A stretch of DNA of 11,949 bases from Candidatus Moraniibacteriota bacterium (GTDB lineage Bacteria > Patescibacteriota > Minisyncoccia > Moranbacterales > UBA11712): positions 1-11,949 of the forward strand of contig PMJF01000082.1 in NCBI GenBank assembly GCA_003157295.1. Direction: 5' to 3'. The position numbers were made by a program, and so were the translations under genes. Within the stretch, counting starts at the first letter, position 1; the number at the start of each line of letters is the position of its first letter. Positions 1 through 7,242 of this stretch are shown here, piece after piece. A model generated the notes under the pieces. That model searched no databases. It was not told the DNA's origin and saw only the letters and a program-made list of their open reading frames with translations.

Positions 1-3
1 ATT

Positions 4-576
4 TTAATTTTTCTTGAGATAACTATCGATTTCGGTATTAGTATTTCGTATTCCAAGCTGAACCGTTTTCGTTCCGAGCTCCTGAATTCGCCGCATGACA
101 CAGGCGTGGGAATATTTACTGCCTTCGTATTCATTCATCAGATCCGTATGGGCGTCGAATTGCAAAACGGAAAGATCTTTATATTTTTTTCGCAAGGCTT
201 TCACTGCGCCGAGAGTGATCGAATGCTCGCCGCCAAGCATCAAGGGAATTTTATTGTATTTCACTATTTCTTCAAAAATCGCCTGCTCCACTCCGTCAAT
301 CGCTTCTTTGGCTGAATTACGGCTCAAAACAATTTCGTCCAAAGTAAAAATATCCGTTGTTTTGAGGCCGGTCAAATTTTCCCCTTTTCCATCCTCAAGC
401 AGTTCATCAACATAGCGCGAATTCCCAATGATCGCGTACGGACCCTCGCGCATTCCGCCCTTGAAGGACGCCGTCGCGTCATAAGGCACCGGCGCCACGA
501 CAATCTTAGATCTTTTGAAATCCTGCTTATGGATCGCCCCAAAGTTAAACGGCCATGTTTCGTAAAATTTTTTCAT
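4..576 (-). CDS. speB: Agmatinase/ureohydrolase-family protein, C-terminal third missing
   Basis: Ureohydrolases of this family use a binuclear Mn centre to release urea; agmatinase converts agmatine to putrescine. The 190 residues show the family N-terminus (PVPYDATASFKGG, 29-41), the first metal motif GGEHS (115-119, ligand His118) and the second, DAHTD (141-145, ligands Asp141, His143, Asp145), followed by YSHA (155-158) and LGIR (174-177). The frame then ends in TAA at about two thirds of the usual roughly 290-300 residues. The third metal motif (SxDxDxxDP), which supplies two aspartate ligands, is absent, so the protein as read should not be active. Removing one T at the end would turn KKN-stop into KKNK and continue the frame, so a frameshift or sequencing error is as likely as a true truncation; the rest lies outside the window. 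The ATG start is only 5 nt after the upstream gene's stop, indicating one operon. Agmatinase is preferred over arginase or guanidinobutyrase because of the polyamine-type neighbour, but substrate cannot be fixed from sequence. Confidence 0.85.
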   Translation of the reverse strand: MKKFYETWPFNFGAIHKQDFKRSKIVVAPVPYDATASFKGGMREGPYAIIGNSRYVDELLEDGKGENLTGLKTTDIFTLDEIVLSRNSAKEAIDGVEQAIFEEIVKYNKIPLMLGGEHSITLGAVKALRKKYKDLSVLQFDAHTDLMNEYEGSKYSHACVMRRIQELGTKTVQLGIRNTNTEIDSYLKKN

Positions 577-581
577 ATAAA

Positions 582-1670
582 TTATTTTTTCTTATCCAAT
601 CTTTCCATTACCGCTTTCAATATCATCGGCCAGGCGATGGTGGCATCGGCGTATACTTCCGCGAATCTTCCGCCTTCTTTCGGCGGAATCATTTTTCCCC
701 AGGACACTCCTTCGGAATAAGTGCAGCCCGAGAGCCCGCCCCAATGTACCGGTTCGGGAGAGATCCGAACGCCATAACTGTAGCGCAAGAATTTCCCTCC
801 CACGCCCACGCGTTTTCCGATCAGGTCAAGATAACACGTCACTTGCTGAGCCCAGTTTCTCGGCACGCCTCCGCCGATCGTAAAAATACCCAGTTTTTTC
901 TGTTTTTTGATCAGTTCCGTAAAGTGCTCCAGATCCAGGTATTCACTTGTGTTGAGTATTGGCTTTTTTTCCAGTTTCTGCCGGCGGTTGAAAATCCCTA
1001 TATCCAGAAAAAATTCAGAATCCGTGAAAGCCGGAATATATATCGGGACATTTTTTCCATAAGCGCTTTTCACGATGGCCCGCTCGTCGCCGATCGTATT
1101 TCTTAGATATTTGCCGACCTCGTTCAGAATTTCATTGCTAGAATAAGTTTTTTTGTGATCCAGCTTTTTGAACACTTCAAAAACGATCAGTTCCAGATCA
1201 TCAAGATTTTTCTCGAGCTCCAAAGTGTCATAAACTCGGTTATAACCGCATTTATAAAGCGTTTCGTCGTTCATCCCCTCATCATACTTGAAGTGCGTCA
1301 TTCCGAAGCCCTCCACCATTCCATGGGTCATGAGAGCTCCCGTTGAAACAACCGCGTTAACTATCCCTCGATCGATCATATCGCAAATGAGAAGCCCCAT
1401 TTTGGCAACTGTCATCGCGCCAGACAAAGTGAGAACAACGAAACAATCCTTGTCGCGCGCCATCGCTTCGAGAACATCGGCCGCCTCGCCGAGGCTCCGG
1501 CCGCCGAATGCGGTTTTGGACATTCCTCGTACTAAATCATCAACTGTCCCGACTTTACCCAAATCCAACGATTCCGTCGGCTTCAGATTATCGGAAAAAC
1601 CATCGTGCTTCAAATCCCTTTTTTCTTTGTACTCCTCGTCAATTTTTTTAAATTCGGAATTTTTTTTCAT
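582..1670 (-). CDS. Deoxyhypusine synthase-like aminobutyl transferase (polyamine enzyme)
   Basis: The family transfers the aminobutyl group of spermidine in an NAD-dependent reaction; eukaryotic and archaeal members modify eIF5A, while related enzymes make homospermidine. Bacteria lack eIF5A, so a free polyamine is the more likely acceptor (inference). From the ATG at 1670 the protein has 362 residues. Visible motifs are STGALMTHGMVEGFG (109-123, NAD region), IPAFTD (212-217), IGGGVPRNW (265-273) and EGVSWGKM (320-327), whose Lys326 corresponds to the catalytic Lys329 of human DHS. Compared with the human enzyme as remembered, Trp327 and Glu323 are kept (Trp324, Glu320), but His288 becomes Asn272 and Asp316 becomes Leu313, which suggests a different substrate fit. 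A GTG one codon upstream (1673) is the alternative start. An AAGG lies almost against the ATG. The gene has its own promoter-like site and overlaps nothing; the agmatinase-family gene follows after 5 nt. Substrate and product are unknown. Confidence 0.9.
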   Translation of the reverse strand: MKKNSEFKKIDEEYKEKRDLKHDGFSDNLKPTESLDLGKVGTVDDLVRGMSKTAFGGRSLGEAADVLEAMARDKDCFVVLTLSGAMTVAKMGLLICDMIDRGIVNAVVSTGALMTHGMVEGFGMTHFKYDEGMNDETLYKCGYNRVYDTLELEKNLDDLELIVFEVFKKLDHKKTYSSNEILNEVGKYLRNTIGDERAIVKSAYGKNVPIYIPAFTDSEFFLDIGIFNRRQKLEKKPILNTSEYLDLEHFTELIKKQKKLGIFTIGGGVPRNWAQQVTCYLDLIGKRVGVGGKFLRYSYGVRISPEPVHWGGLSGCTYSEGVSWGKMIPPKEGGRFAEVYADATIAWPMILKAVMERLDKKK

Positions 1671-1704
1671 CACCTTATCTTAAGATTAATTCGGATGTTC
1701 TGCA

Positions 1705-1733
1705 ATGATAATTTCTTTCGAAAAAAATATCAA
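1705..1733 (-). promoter_or_regulatory. Promoter for the DHS-like/agmatinase pair
   Basis: On the minus strand TTGATA (1728-1733) and TATCAT (1705-1710) are separated by 17 nt, each one base from the sigma-70 consensus. The spacer contains an imperfect palindrome centred on TTTCGAAA. Initiation would fall near 1698, giving a leader of about 27 nt to the ATG at 1670. A perfect 10-bp palindrome, ATCTTAAGAT (1677-1686), lies in that leader and could influence ribosome access. Found by eye only. Confidence 0.5.
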
Positions 1734-1752
1734 GAAAATAAAGACGCCAGCC

Positions 1753-2679
1753 CTAGAATCCTACCCTTTGCACTTCCTCTTGAAGCTGAACTCCATACTC
1801 GTTCCTCGCGCGGGTTTTGATTATCGCAGAGAGAATTATGAAATCTTCCGCTGTCGCTTTTCCGGTGTTCACCAAAAAGTTGCCGTGATGCTGGCTCACC
1901 ATTGCCCCGCCGATTTTTTTTCCACGCAATCCAAGCACGTCTATGATATATCCGGCTGGAATCACCTTATCCTTCGCCTGCTTGCCCGTATCTTTTTTAT
2001 ACTCTTCGATAAGCTCTTTATTTTTGCAAATTGGATTCTTAAAAAAACTGCCCGAACTCGGAAAATCGAAGGGCTGGGCTTCTTTCCTTTGCCTAATTAT
2101 CTCTTTTGCTTTTTTTTCGCCTTCTTCTTTTTTGCCTTTTTTCAGCTTTAAAACAGCAGAAATGATTATTAAGTTATAATTTTTTTTGAAAATACTGTCT
2201 CTGTATTCAAATCCACATTCTGTCGAATCGTAAACTCTAAACCCTAGATCGTTCATGTCGATTACTTTCACGCTTTCAATAGTTTCAGCCATCTCTCCGC
2301 CAAAAGCGCCGGCATTGCCTCGCACCGCTCCCCCGGCCGTGCCTGGGATCCCCGCCGCCCATTCAAGCCCAGTGAGCCCGGATTTTATGCTTTCGCTAAC
2401 GATCTTGCTCAATAACACGCCCGAACCACACTCAATGCTCGAACCCCGAGTATTGAGTCGTGAATCCTTTATCTTCATAACGGCTCCGTCGAAACCTTTG
2501 TCGCTCATCAGAATATTGCTTCCTCCTCCCAAAACAAAAACCGGCACTTTTTTCTTCCGCGCAAATTCCAGCGCCTCCATTATTTCTTTTTCATCTTTCA
2601 CCTCACAAAAAAACTTCGCCGCCCCGCCGATTTTGAGAGTTGTGTATTGAGCTAAAGAAATATTTCTCTTGATTTCCAT
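1753..2679 (-). CDS. murB: UDP-N-acetylenolpyruvoylglucosamine reductase (MurB)
   Basis: This cytoplasmic flavoenzyme reduces UDP-GlcNAc-enolpyruvate with NADPH to UDP-MurNAc, the second committed step of peptidoglycan precursor synthesis. The 308-residue protein begins with the FAD-binding fold: TTLKIGG (13-19), VLGGGSNILMSD (49-60) and the glycine-rich stretch AAGIPGTAGGAVRGNAGAFG (108-127). The C-terminal substrate domain has YRDS (159-162), SSGSFFKNP (208-216) with the probable catalytic proton donor Ser211, AGYIID (242-247), GNFLVN (266-271) and a final GVQLQEEV (296-303) with the conserved acidic residue near Glu302. The length and the compact C-terminal domain fit a type II MurB. The gene starts at an ATG 27 nt after the murC stop, ends in TAG, and is the last member of the cell-wall run. 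murA is not in the window. The call is secure. Confidence 0.97.
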   Translation of the reverse strand: MEIKRNISLAQYTTLKIGGAAKFFCEVKDEKEIMEALEFARKKKVPVFVLGGGSNILMSDKGFDGAVMKIKDSRLNTRGSSIECGSGVLLSKIVSESIKSGLTGLEWAAGIPGTAGGAVRGNAGAFGGEMAETIESVKVIDMNDLGFRVYDSTECGFEYRDSIFKKNYNLIIISAVLKLKKGKKEEGEKKAKEIIRQRKEAQPFDFPSSGSFFKNPICKNKELIEEYKKDTGKQAKDKVIPAGYIIDVLGLRGKKIGGAMVSQHHGNFLVNTGKATAEDFIILSAIIKTRARNEYGVQLQEEVQRVGF

Positions 2680-2706
2680 CTTACAAATAAAAAAGCTTGA
2701 TACTTT

Positions 2707-4083
2707 TTATTCTTTCAACTTCTCCGCCACTTCCCACACATTTCCCGCTCCCATGGCAATGACAAGATCGTCTTTGCCGATCTTGTCGGACAAATATTCG
2801 ACCGCTTCGTCAATGGTCGGAATATATTCAACGTTGTGGTGATATTTTTTCGCTTTTTCCACCAGATCTCTCGAATGCACCCCGCCCTGAACTTCCCGGG
2901 CGCTGCCGTAAATGTCGAGGATTATCACCCGATCGGCGTCTTCGAAGCTTTGGGAAAATTCAGAAAGGAGCGCCTTGGTGCGGGTGAATGTATGCGGGTG
3001 AAAAACGCACCATATCTTTCTCTTTGGGAAAAATTCCCTGGCGGCCCGAAGCGTCGCCTTGATCTCCTCCGGATGATGGCCATAGTCGTCAATCAAGATC
3101 GCGCCGTTTCTTTTTCCGATATATTCAAATCTTCGCGAAGTCCCCTCGAAACTGGAGAGGGCTTCCCGAACCTTGATCAAGTTTGCGTTGAACTGATGCG
3201 CCATCGCCACCGCTCCCGCGGCGTTGAGAACATTATGCTTTCCCGGCAATTCCAGTTCAAAATCTCCCAATTTTTTTTCATTGAACCAAAGCTCGAAATA
3301 TTGTTTTCCGTTTTTGAGGCTGTATTCTTTGATCTTGACAGTATTGTCTTTTCCGAATCCATAGGTGACCACTTTGCATTTGGCGCTTTTGGCGATAGAA
3401 AGCGTTTCGCTGTTGTCTCCGCAGACTACCAAAAAACCATGACGCGGAATTTTAGCCACAAAATCTTCAAAAGTTTTTTTATATTCTTCGTAAGTTTTGA
3501 AAAAATCCGGGTGATCCCAGTCGGCGCTGGTGAGAATCACGGCTTGAGGATGATAAAAATTGAGTTTCCCCTGATATTCGTCGGCTTCGATGATCATGAA
3601 CTCGCTCCGGCCAGCGAGCGCAGAGCTGTGCCATTGCCTGACCTGAGAACCGACCACGGCCGTCGGATCAAAATCGGCTTTTTTCATTATTTCAGCCAGC
3701 ATAGCTGTGGTGGTTGTTTTTCCATGTGTTCCGCAAACGGCAATCCCGTATTTTTGGTTGAATAAAAGTCCCAACAGCTCCGGGTAGGATATCATCGGAA
3801 TGTTCTTGAAGCGAGCCGCCTTGAATTCGTCGTTGTTTTTTTCGTTATAGGCCGTGGAATAGACAACAAGGTCTATATCGCCCGCAATGTGATCTGCGTC
3901 AAATCCTTCAAAAAACTTCACGGAGAGCCTTTTCTTGAGGATATCGTCGCTGAAAAATTTTTCGGTGGTGTCCGATCCGCCAATTTCAAAACCGCGCCGA
4001 CCGAGAATTTCGACGAGCGCCACCATCCCGCTGCCTTTTATGCCGAGAAAAAATATTTTTTTTATCTTTGAAAGATCGATCAT
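2707..4083 (-). CDS. murC: UDP-N-acetylmuramate--L-alanine ligase (MurC)
   Basis: This ATP-dependent Mur ligase adds L-alanine to UDP-MurNAc, starting the peptide stem in the cytoplasm. The 458 residues have the three Mur-ligase domains: a Rossmann-like N-terminal part with LGIKGSGM (13-20) and GGSD (35-38); a central ATPase with GTHGKTTTT (118-126), EADEYQGK (166-173) and ADWDHPDF (187-194); and a C-terminal domain with RRFEYIG (317-323), DDYGHHPEEIKATL (332-345) and FHPHTFTRTKALL (361-373). The DDYxHHPxEI and PHTxxRTK signatures identify MurC. Two deviations are visible: the nucleotide loop is GIKGSGM rather than the usual GIGGxGM, and the acidic motif reads EADEY, as in the related recycling ligase Mpl, rather than EADES. 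Mpl is less likely because the gene sits between murG and murB. Spacing to murG is 13 nt and to murB 27 nt, consistent with cotranscription. No clear Shine-Dalgarno precedes the ATG. Confidence 0.95.
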   Translation of the reverse strand: MIDLSKIKKIFFLGIKGSGMVALVEILGRRGFEIGGSDTTEKFFSDDILKKRLSVKFFEGFDADHIAGDIDLVVYSTAYNEKNNDEFKAARFKNIPMISYPELLGLLFNQKYGIAVCGTHGKTTTTAMLAEIMKKADFDPTAVVGSQVRQWHSSALAGRSEFMIIEADEYQGKLNFYHPQAVILTSADWDHPDFFKTYEEYKKTFEDFVAKIPRHGFLVVCGDNSETLSIAKSAKCKVVTYGFGKDNTVKIKEYSLKNGKQYFELWFNEKKLGDFELELPGKHNVLNAAGAVAMAHQFNANLIKVREALSSFEGTSRRFEYIGKRNGAILIDDYGHHPEEIKATLRAAREFFPKRKIWCVFHPHTFTRTKALLSEFSQSFEDADRVIILDIYGSAREVQGGVHSRDLVEKAKKYHHNVEYIPTIDEAVEYLSDKIGKDDLVIAMGAGNVWEVAEKLKE

Positions 4084-4096
4084 AGAAACGAAAATT

Positions 4097-5209
4097 TCAA
4101 TCTTTTGCCAACTTCAGAATTTCCTCCGCGATCACGGAAGCCGCCTTTGGGTTATAAAACTTTTTTATCCTTTCGGTCAATTCATAATTTAATTCCTTGT
4201 CGTCGATGATCTGCTTTATTTTCTCAAGCAATATATTTTCTCCCAAATTGCTCTGCTCGAGAAGTATGGCTGCCCCGGACTGCGAAAGGGCAAAAGCATT
4301 TTGTTCCTGATGCTTATTGGCCGAGCCTTCGATCGGAACCAAAATGGCCGACTTGGCGTTGGCCGCGATTTCCGTTATGACATTGGCGCCCGCCCGGCTG
4401 ATCACCAGATCCGCGACCGAAAAAGCCTGGGGCAACTCCTCAAGAAGGAAAGGATAGGGATGATAGCCGTCGTGACCGGCCTTGACTCCGATTCTGGCCG
4501 CTTCCTGGACGACAGACGCATATTCTTTCTCCCCGGTCAAGTGGATTATCTGCCACTGCTTCAGCGCCTGAGATAGTATATTCAGAATGGCTGTGTTGAT
4601 CGTCCGCGCTCCCAAGCTTCCGCCTATCACCAAAATTGTCTTTTTTTCCGGATTCAAGGAAAATGTTCTTATAGCCTGTTCCCGATTCCCTTTTGCGATC
4701 TCATCCCTGATCGGGTTTCCCGAAAGAACCACTTTTTTTTCGGAGAAAAAATTCTCCGAACCGGAAAAGGAAACAGCCACGCGCTTCGCAATTTTTGACA
4801 ATATTTGGTTGGCCATCCCCGGCATGGCGTCCGATTCGTGGATAACAATCGGAATACGGTAAAGCCAGGCCGCTAAAGCCACCGGAACGCTGGCATATCC
4901 TCCTTTGGCAAAAACCGCGTCTGGCATAAAAACCAGCAAATGCCAGAGGGATTGGACAATTCCAACCGGGAGCTTCAGCGCGTCCAGGAAGTTCTGCAAT
5001 GAAAAATATCTTCTGAATTTTCCGGAAATAATGTTTTTTATCGGTATTAGTTCCTTCTCCATTACCCTTTTTTCCAATTTGCCTTCCGGACCCAGAAATA
5101 AGAGCTCCAGATCTTCTTTTTCACCCAGTTGTTTTTTTAGCTCCCTGGCTACGGCCAAAATGGGGAAAATGTGGCCCCCTGTTCCCCCACCAGTCAAAAC
5201 AATACGCAT
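4097..5209 (-). CDS. murG: Lipid II synthase: GlcNAc transferase MurG
   Basis: MurG transfers GlcNAc from UDP-GlcNAc to lipid I on the inner face of the membrane, forming lipid II. The 370 residues show the GT-B fold. The N-terminal acceptor half has TGGGTGGHIFP (6-16), AKGGYASVPVALAA (101-114) and IHESDAMPGMANQ (122-134); the HESD form replaces the HEQN of E. coli and occurs in other bacteria. The C-terminal donor half starts near residue 190 with IGGSLGARTIN (195-205), followed by HLTGEKEY (223-230), SRAGANVITE (271-280) with the UDP-contact region, and PIEGSANKHQEQNA (292-305). Length matches the family. It is 52 nt downstream of ftsW and 13 nt upstream of murC, the conserved ftsW-murG-murC order. 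It stops with TGA, which shows that TGA is a stop codon in this genome. The function is clear from the sequence. Confidence 0.97.
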   Translation of the reverse strand: MRIVLTGGGTGGHIFPILAVARELKKQLGEKEDLELLFLGPEGKLEKRVMEKELIPIKNIISGKFRRYFSLQNFLDALKLPVGIVQSLWHLLVFMPDAVFAKGGYASVPVALAAWLYRIPIVIHESDAMPGMANQILSKIAKRVAVSFSGSENFFSEKKVVLSGNPIRDEIAKGNREQAIRTFSLNPEKKTILVIGGSLGARTINTAILNILSQALKQWQIIHLTGEKEYASVVQEAARIGVKAGHDGYHPYPFLLEELPQAFSVADLVISRAGANVITEIAANAKSAILVPIEGSANKHQEQNAFALSQSGAAILLEQSNLGENILLEKIKQIIDDKELNYELTERIKKFYNPKAASVIAEEILKLAKD

Positions 5210-5261
5210 AAAATAAATCTAAAAACTAAAATCGAAAGACATTTCTATTTTGATCTTTCAA

Positions 5262-6368
5262 CTACATTCTTTCACATTTCTTCGAAATATTCAACAAAAT
5301 TCCAACTGCGACTAGTGAGAAAACCAGCGAGGTACCACCGTAGCTGATGAATGGCAAAGTAATACCCGTGAGAGGAATAAGGCCCGTGATCGCGGTAATG
5401 TTTATGAGCGCCTGAAAAATTATCCAGGAAGTGATCCCCACCGCGACTAATTTTCCAAAAGTGTCCGGGGCATATTTAGCGATCTTGAGCCCACGCATAG
5501 CAAAAATAATAAAGAGGGAAACCAGCACCATCGCCCCGATCAGGCCTATTTCTTCGCATATGACGGCAAATATCGAATCACCTACCGGCTCCGGCAAATA
5601 GTTGAATTTCTGCCGACTGTGTCCCAACCCCAAACCGAAAAGTCCGCCCGAACCGATGGCGAGTAGCGCCTGATTTATCTGATAGCCGACTCCCCGCGGA
5701 TCAAGCTCCGGGTGGAGAAAAACCAGCAAGCGGTCCATCCGATAGGATTCAAACTTCACCAGAGCGAAAAAAGCCGCAATTCCCAAGCCAAACATGCCCA
5801 AGAGATGCTGCAACTTCGCTCCAGAGAGAAAATAAATGGCCATGGAAATGACCACGATGACACCCAATGTTCCCATATCCGGCTGCTTGATGATAAGAAA
5901 ACCCACTACCCCGAGAATGGCTAGGAAAGGAATAAGTCCCTCAAAAAAATCCGCGCCCTGCTCTTTCTTGCCCTCAAGCCAGGCGGCAAGATACAGGATA
6001 ATGGAAAGTTTCAGCATTTCGGTCGGCTGGAAGGAAAAGGGACCAAGTTTTATCCAACGGCTGGCTCCTTGGAGTTTCAGCCCCATGCCGGGAATGAAAA
6101 CGAGGATAAGAAAAACCAAATTTAGAAGGAAAAAAGGGAGAGCGATCTTTTTCCAAAAATGATAATCTATCTTTTGAGCGATGAACATAAAAAAAAGTCC
6201 CGGCAAAACTCCAAAAAAAAGCTGGTGCTTGAAAAAATAATAGCCATCGCCAAAGCGATTTTGGGAGATGGCTACTCCGGCCGAAGAGATCATCACTAGT
6301 CCAAAGACGATGAGGGCAAAGGTGGTGATGGCCAATATTTGATCCGATTTGTTCTTATCTTTTTTCAT
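5262..6368 (-). CDS. ftsW: Septal peptidoglycan polymerase FtsW (SEDS family)
   Basis: FtsW is the glycosyltransferase that polymerises lipid II at the division septum with a partner class B PBP. The 368-residue protein is very hydrophobic, with about ten membrane segments. Visible SEDS motifs are GASRWI (101-106), FQPTEMLK (113-120), KQPDMGT (161-167), the long extracellular loop HPELDPRGVGYQINQALLAIG (219-239), LPEPVGDSIFAVICEE (258-273) with the probable catalytic Asp264, and the C-terminal signature GLIPLTGITLPFISYGGTS (329-347). The PEP.GD.IFA form and the neighbouring murG favour FtsW over RodA. The ATG at 6368, 17 nt after the trmD stop, is chosen because the transmembrane region follows directly. 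A GTG at 6413 behind an AGGA would add 15 residues and overlap trmD by 28 nt; it cannot be excluded. No partner PBP or divisome gene is in the window. Confidence 0.94.
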   Translation of the reverse strand: MKKDKNKSDQILAITTFALIVFGLVMISSAGVAISQNRFGDGYYFFKHQLFFGVLPGLFFMFIAQKIDYHFWKKIALPFFLLNLVFLILVFIPGMGLKLQGASRWIKLGPFSFQPTEMLKLSIILYLAAWLEGKKEQGADFFEGLIPFLAILGVVGFLIIKQPDMGTLGVIVVISMAIYFLSGAKLQHLLGMFGLGIAAFFALVKFESYRMDRLLVFLHPELDPRGVGYQINQALLAIGSGGLFGLGLGHSRQKFNYLPEPVGDSIFAVICEEIGLIGAMVLVSLFIIFAMRGLKIAKYAPDTFGKLVAVGITSWIIFQALINITAITGLIPLTGITLPFISYGGTSLVFSLVAVGILLNISKKCERM

Positions 6369-6385
6369 AAAAATCAGTGAAAAAC

Positions 6386-7042
6386 CTATTTTTTTGATTT
6401 CTTGCTCCTCCACTCCTCGATCTTCTTGTGATTTCCGCCCATCAGCACTTCCGGCACTTTCATTTTATTGAATTCCGCCGGTTTTGTGTATTGCGGATAT
6501 TCAAGATAGCCTACGCGTGAAAATGATTCGTCTTTTGGTGATTCAGCGTTTCCTAAAACGCCCGGGATGAGGCGAGTTATGGAATCCGCCACCACCATCG
6601 CCGGAATCTCTCCGCCTGTGAGAACGTAATCCCCGATCGAAATTTCCTCATCCGCCAGATATTTCGCCACCCGCTCGTCCACCCCTTCGTACCGCCCGCA
6701 GATCATGATGATATTTTTATATTTCGCGAGTCTTTTGGCGTCTGATTGTGTATAGCGTTTGCCCTTGGCAGAAAATAAAATTATTCGTATCTTCCGATTT
6801 TTCGTGGCAATTTTTCGCTTTATCGCTTCGACGCAAGACCAGATCGGTTCCACCTTAAGCAGCATCCCTGCGCCCCCTCCATAGGGCGTATCGTCCACGG
6901 TTTTATGCTTATCCGTCGTATGATCACGCAGATCGTGAATTTTTATGTTGATCAGTTTTTTATTTTGAGCGCGCTTAACAATACTCTCGGAAAAATAAGA
7001 GTCGAATATTTTCGGAAAGATTGTAACTATATGGAAAACCAT
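6386..7042 (-). CDS. trmD: tRNA (guanine37-N1)-methyltransferase TrmD
   Basis: TrmD methylates G37 next to the anticodon of certain tRNAs with S-adenosylmethionine, preventing +1 frameshifting. The 218 residues contain the signature TVDDTPYGGGAGML (48-61) and the SAM-binding trefoil knot made by MICGRYEGVDERV (113-125) and EISIGDYVLTGGE (133-145), then GVLGN (161-165). The segment KDESF (170-174) holds the acidic catalytic position, followed by YPQYTKP (182-188) and PEVLMGGNH (197-205). It is slightly shorter than the common 230-250 residues, losing only C-terminal length. The ATG at 7042 starts just beyond one arm of a long inverted repeat, and a TATAAT lies 72 nt upstream. Usual partners rimM and rplS are not adjacent; ftsW follows after 17 nt instead, which joins this RNA-modification gene to the cell-wall cluster. 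Confidence 0.97.
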   Translation of the reverse strand: MVFHIVTIFPKIFDSYFSESIVKRAQNKKLINIKIHDLRDHTTDKHKTVDDTPYGGGAGMLLKVEPIWSCVEAIKRKIATKNRKIRIILFSAKGKRYTQSDAKRLAKYKNIIMICGRYEGVDERVAKYLADEEISIGDYVLTGGEIPAMVVADSITRLIPGVLGNAESPKDESFSRVGYLEYPQYTKPAEFNKMKVPEVLMGGNHKKIEEWRSKKSKK

Positions 7043-7044
7043 AA

Positions 7045-7179
7045 ATTTACAGCAAAACTTCTAAATTTTAGTGCAGTTCGAGAAGCAAACGAGAAGCGAA
7101 ATAAGCTGTATAAATTATACCGCGTTGAGCATCGGAGTTTGCGACAAAGAAATGTGCCAAATTTAGAAGTTTTGTAAAT
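7045..7179. repeat. Long inverted repeat in the trmD leader
   Basis: Arms at 7045-7068 and 7159-7179 are reverse complements over 21 bases (core AAAACTTCTAAATTT), interrupted only by three extra bases (AGC, 7051-7053) in the left arm; the intervening sequence is 90 nt. The left arm ends 2 nt from the trmD ATG, so a transcript crossing both arms could fold and mask the translation start. The loop also holds a direct repeat, CGAGAAGC, at 7079-7086 and 7090-7097. A second possible pairing, TACAGC (7048-7053) with GCTGTA (7105-7110), would compete for the left arm. A small non-autonomous mobile element with terminal inverted repeats is the alternative; no convincing target duplication is visible. 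Confidence 0.7.
7114..7119 (-). promoter_or_regulatory. -10 element of a probable trmD promoter
   Basis: A perfect TATAAT on the minus strand sits inside a near-palindrome (GTATAA, one base, TTATAC; 7108-7120). No good -35 is found at 16-18 nt; the best, TTGTCG, is 22 nt away, so this is a weak or activator-dependent promoter call. It is supported mainly by position, between a terminator-like hairpin and the trmD ATG. Initiation would fall near 7107 and the transcript would lack the distal inverted-repeat arm. Confidence 0.4.
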
Positions 7180-7180
7180 C

Positions 7181-7212
7181 AAAAACCGCGCCTATATAAT
7201 AGCACGGTTTTT
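7181..7212 (-). terminator. Rho-independent terminator after khpA (bidirectional form)
   Basis: AAAAACCG (7181-7188) pairs with CGGTTTTT (7205-7212) over 8 bp. After one mismatch (C7189/A7204) two more G-C pairs form, leaving a 10-nt loop. On the minus strand the transcript ends in a run of five U. A smaller hairpin, AAGCC/GGCTT (7224-7238), lies between it and the khpA stop. Its position closes the rpsP-khpA unit and separates it from trmD. Confidence 0.65.
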
Positions 7213-7242
7213 GTGTAAGATAAAGCCTTTTCGGCTTATAAT

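Noticed and set aside
2836..3765. 309-codon open frame on the plus strand
   Set aside because: It lies entirely antisense to murC, whose motifs are all intact. The product resembles no family and has no upstream signals.
4097..4099. Possible recoding of TGA as glycine, known in some Patescibacteria
   Set aside because: murG ends at this TGA at the normal family length, and no gene here has an in-frame TGA.
5233..5260. Hairpin between ftsW and murG (CGAAAGA / TCTTTCA)
   Set aside because: It has only 6-7 weak pairs, no GC stem and no proper U-run, and lies inside a conserved gene run, so it is not called a terminator.
6369..6413. Upstream GTG start of ftsW overlapping trmD by 28 nt
   Set aside because: The ATG at 6368 leaves the transmembrane protein intact and avoids the overlap. 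The GTG has an AGGA nearby, so it is kept only as an alternative.
7195..7200. TATAAT on the plus strand as a promoter
   Set aside because: It lies in the loop of the terminator hairpin and no plus-strand gene follows.
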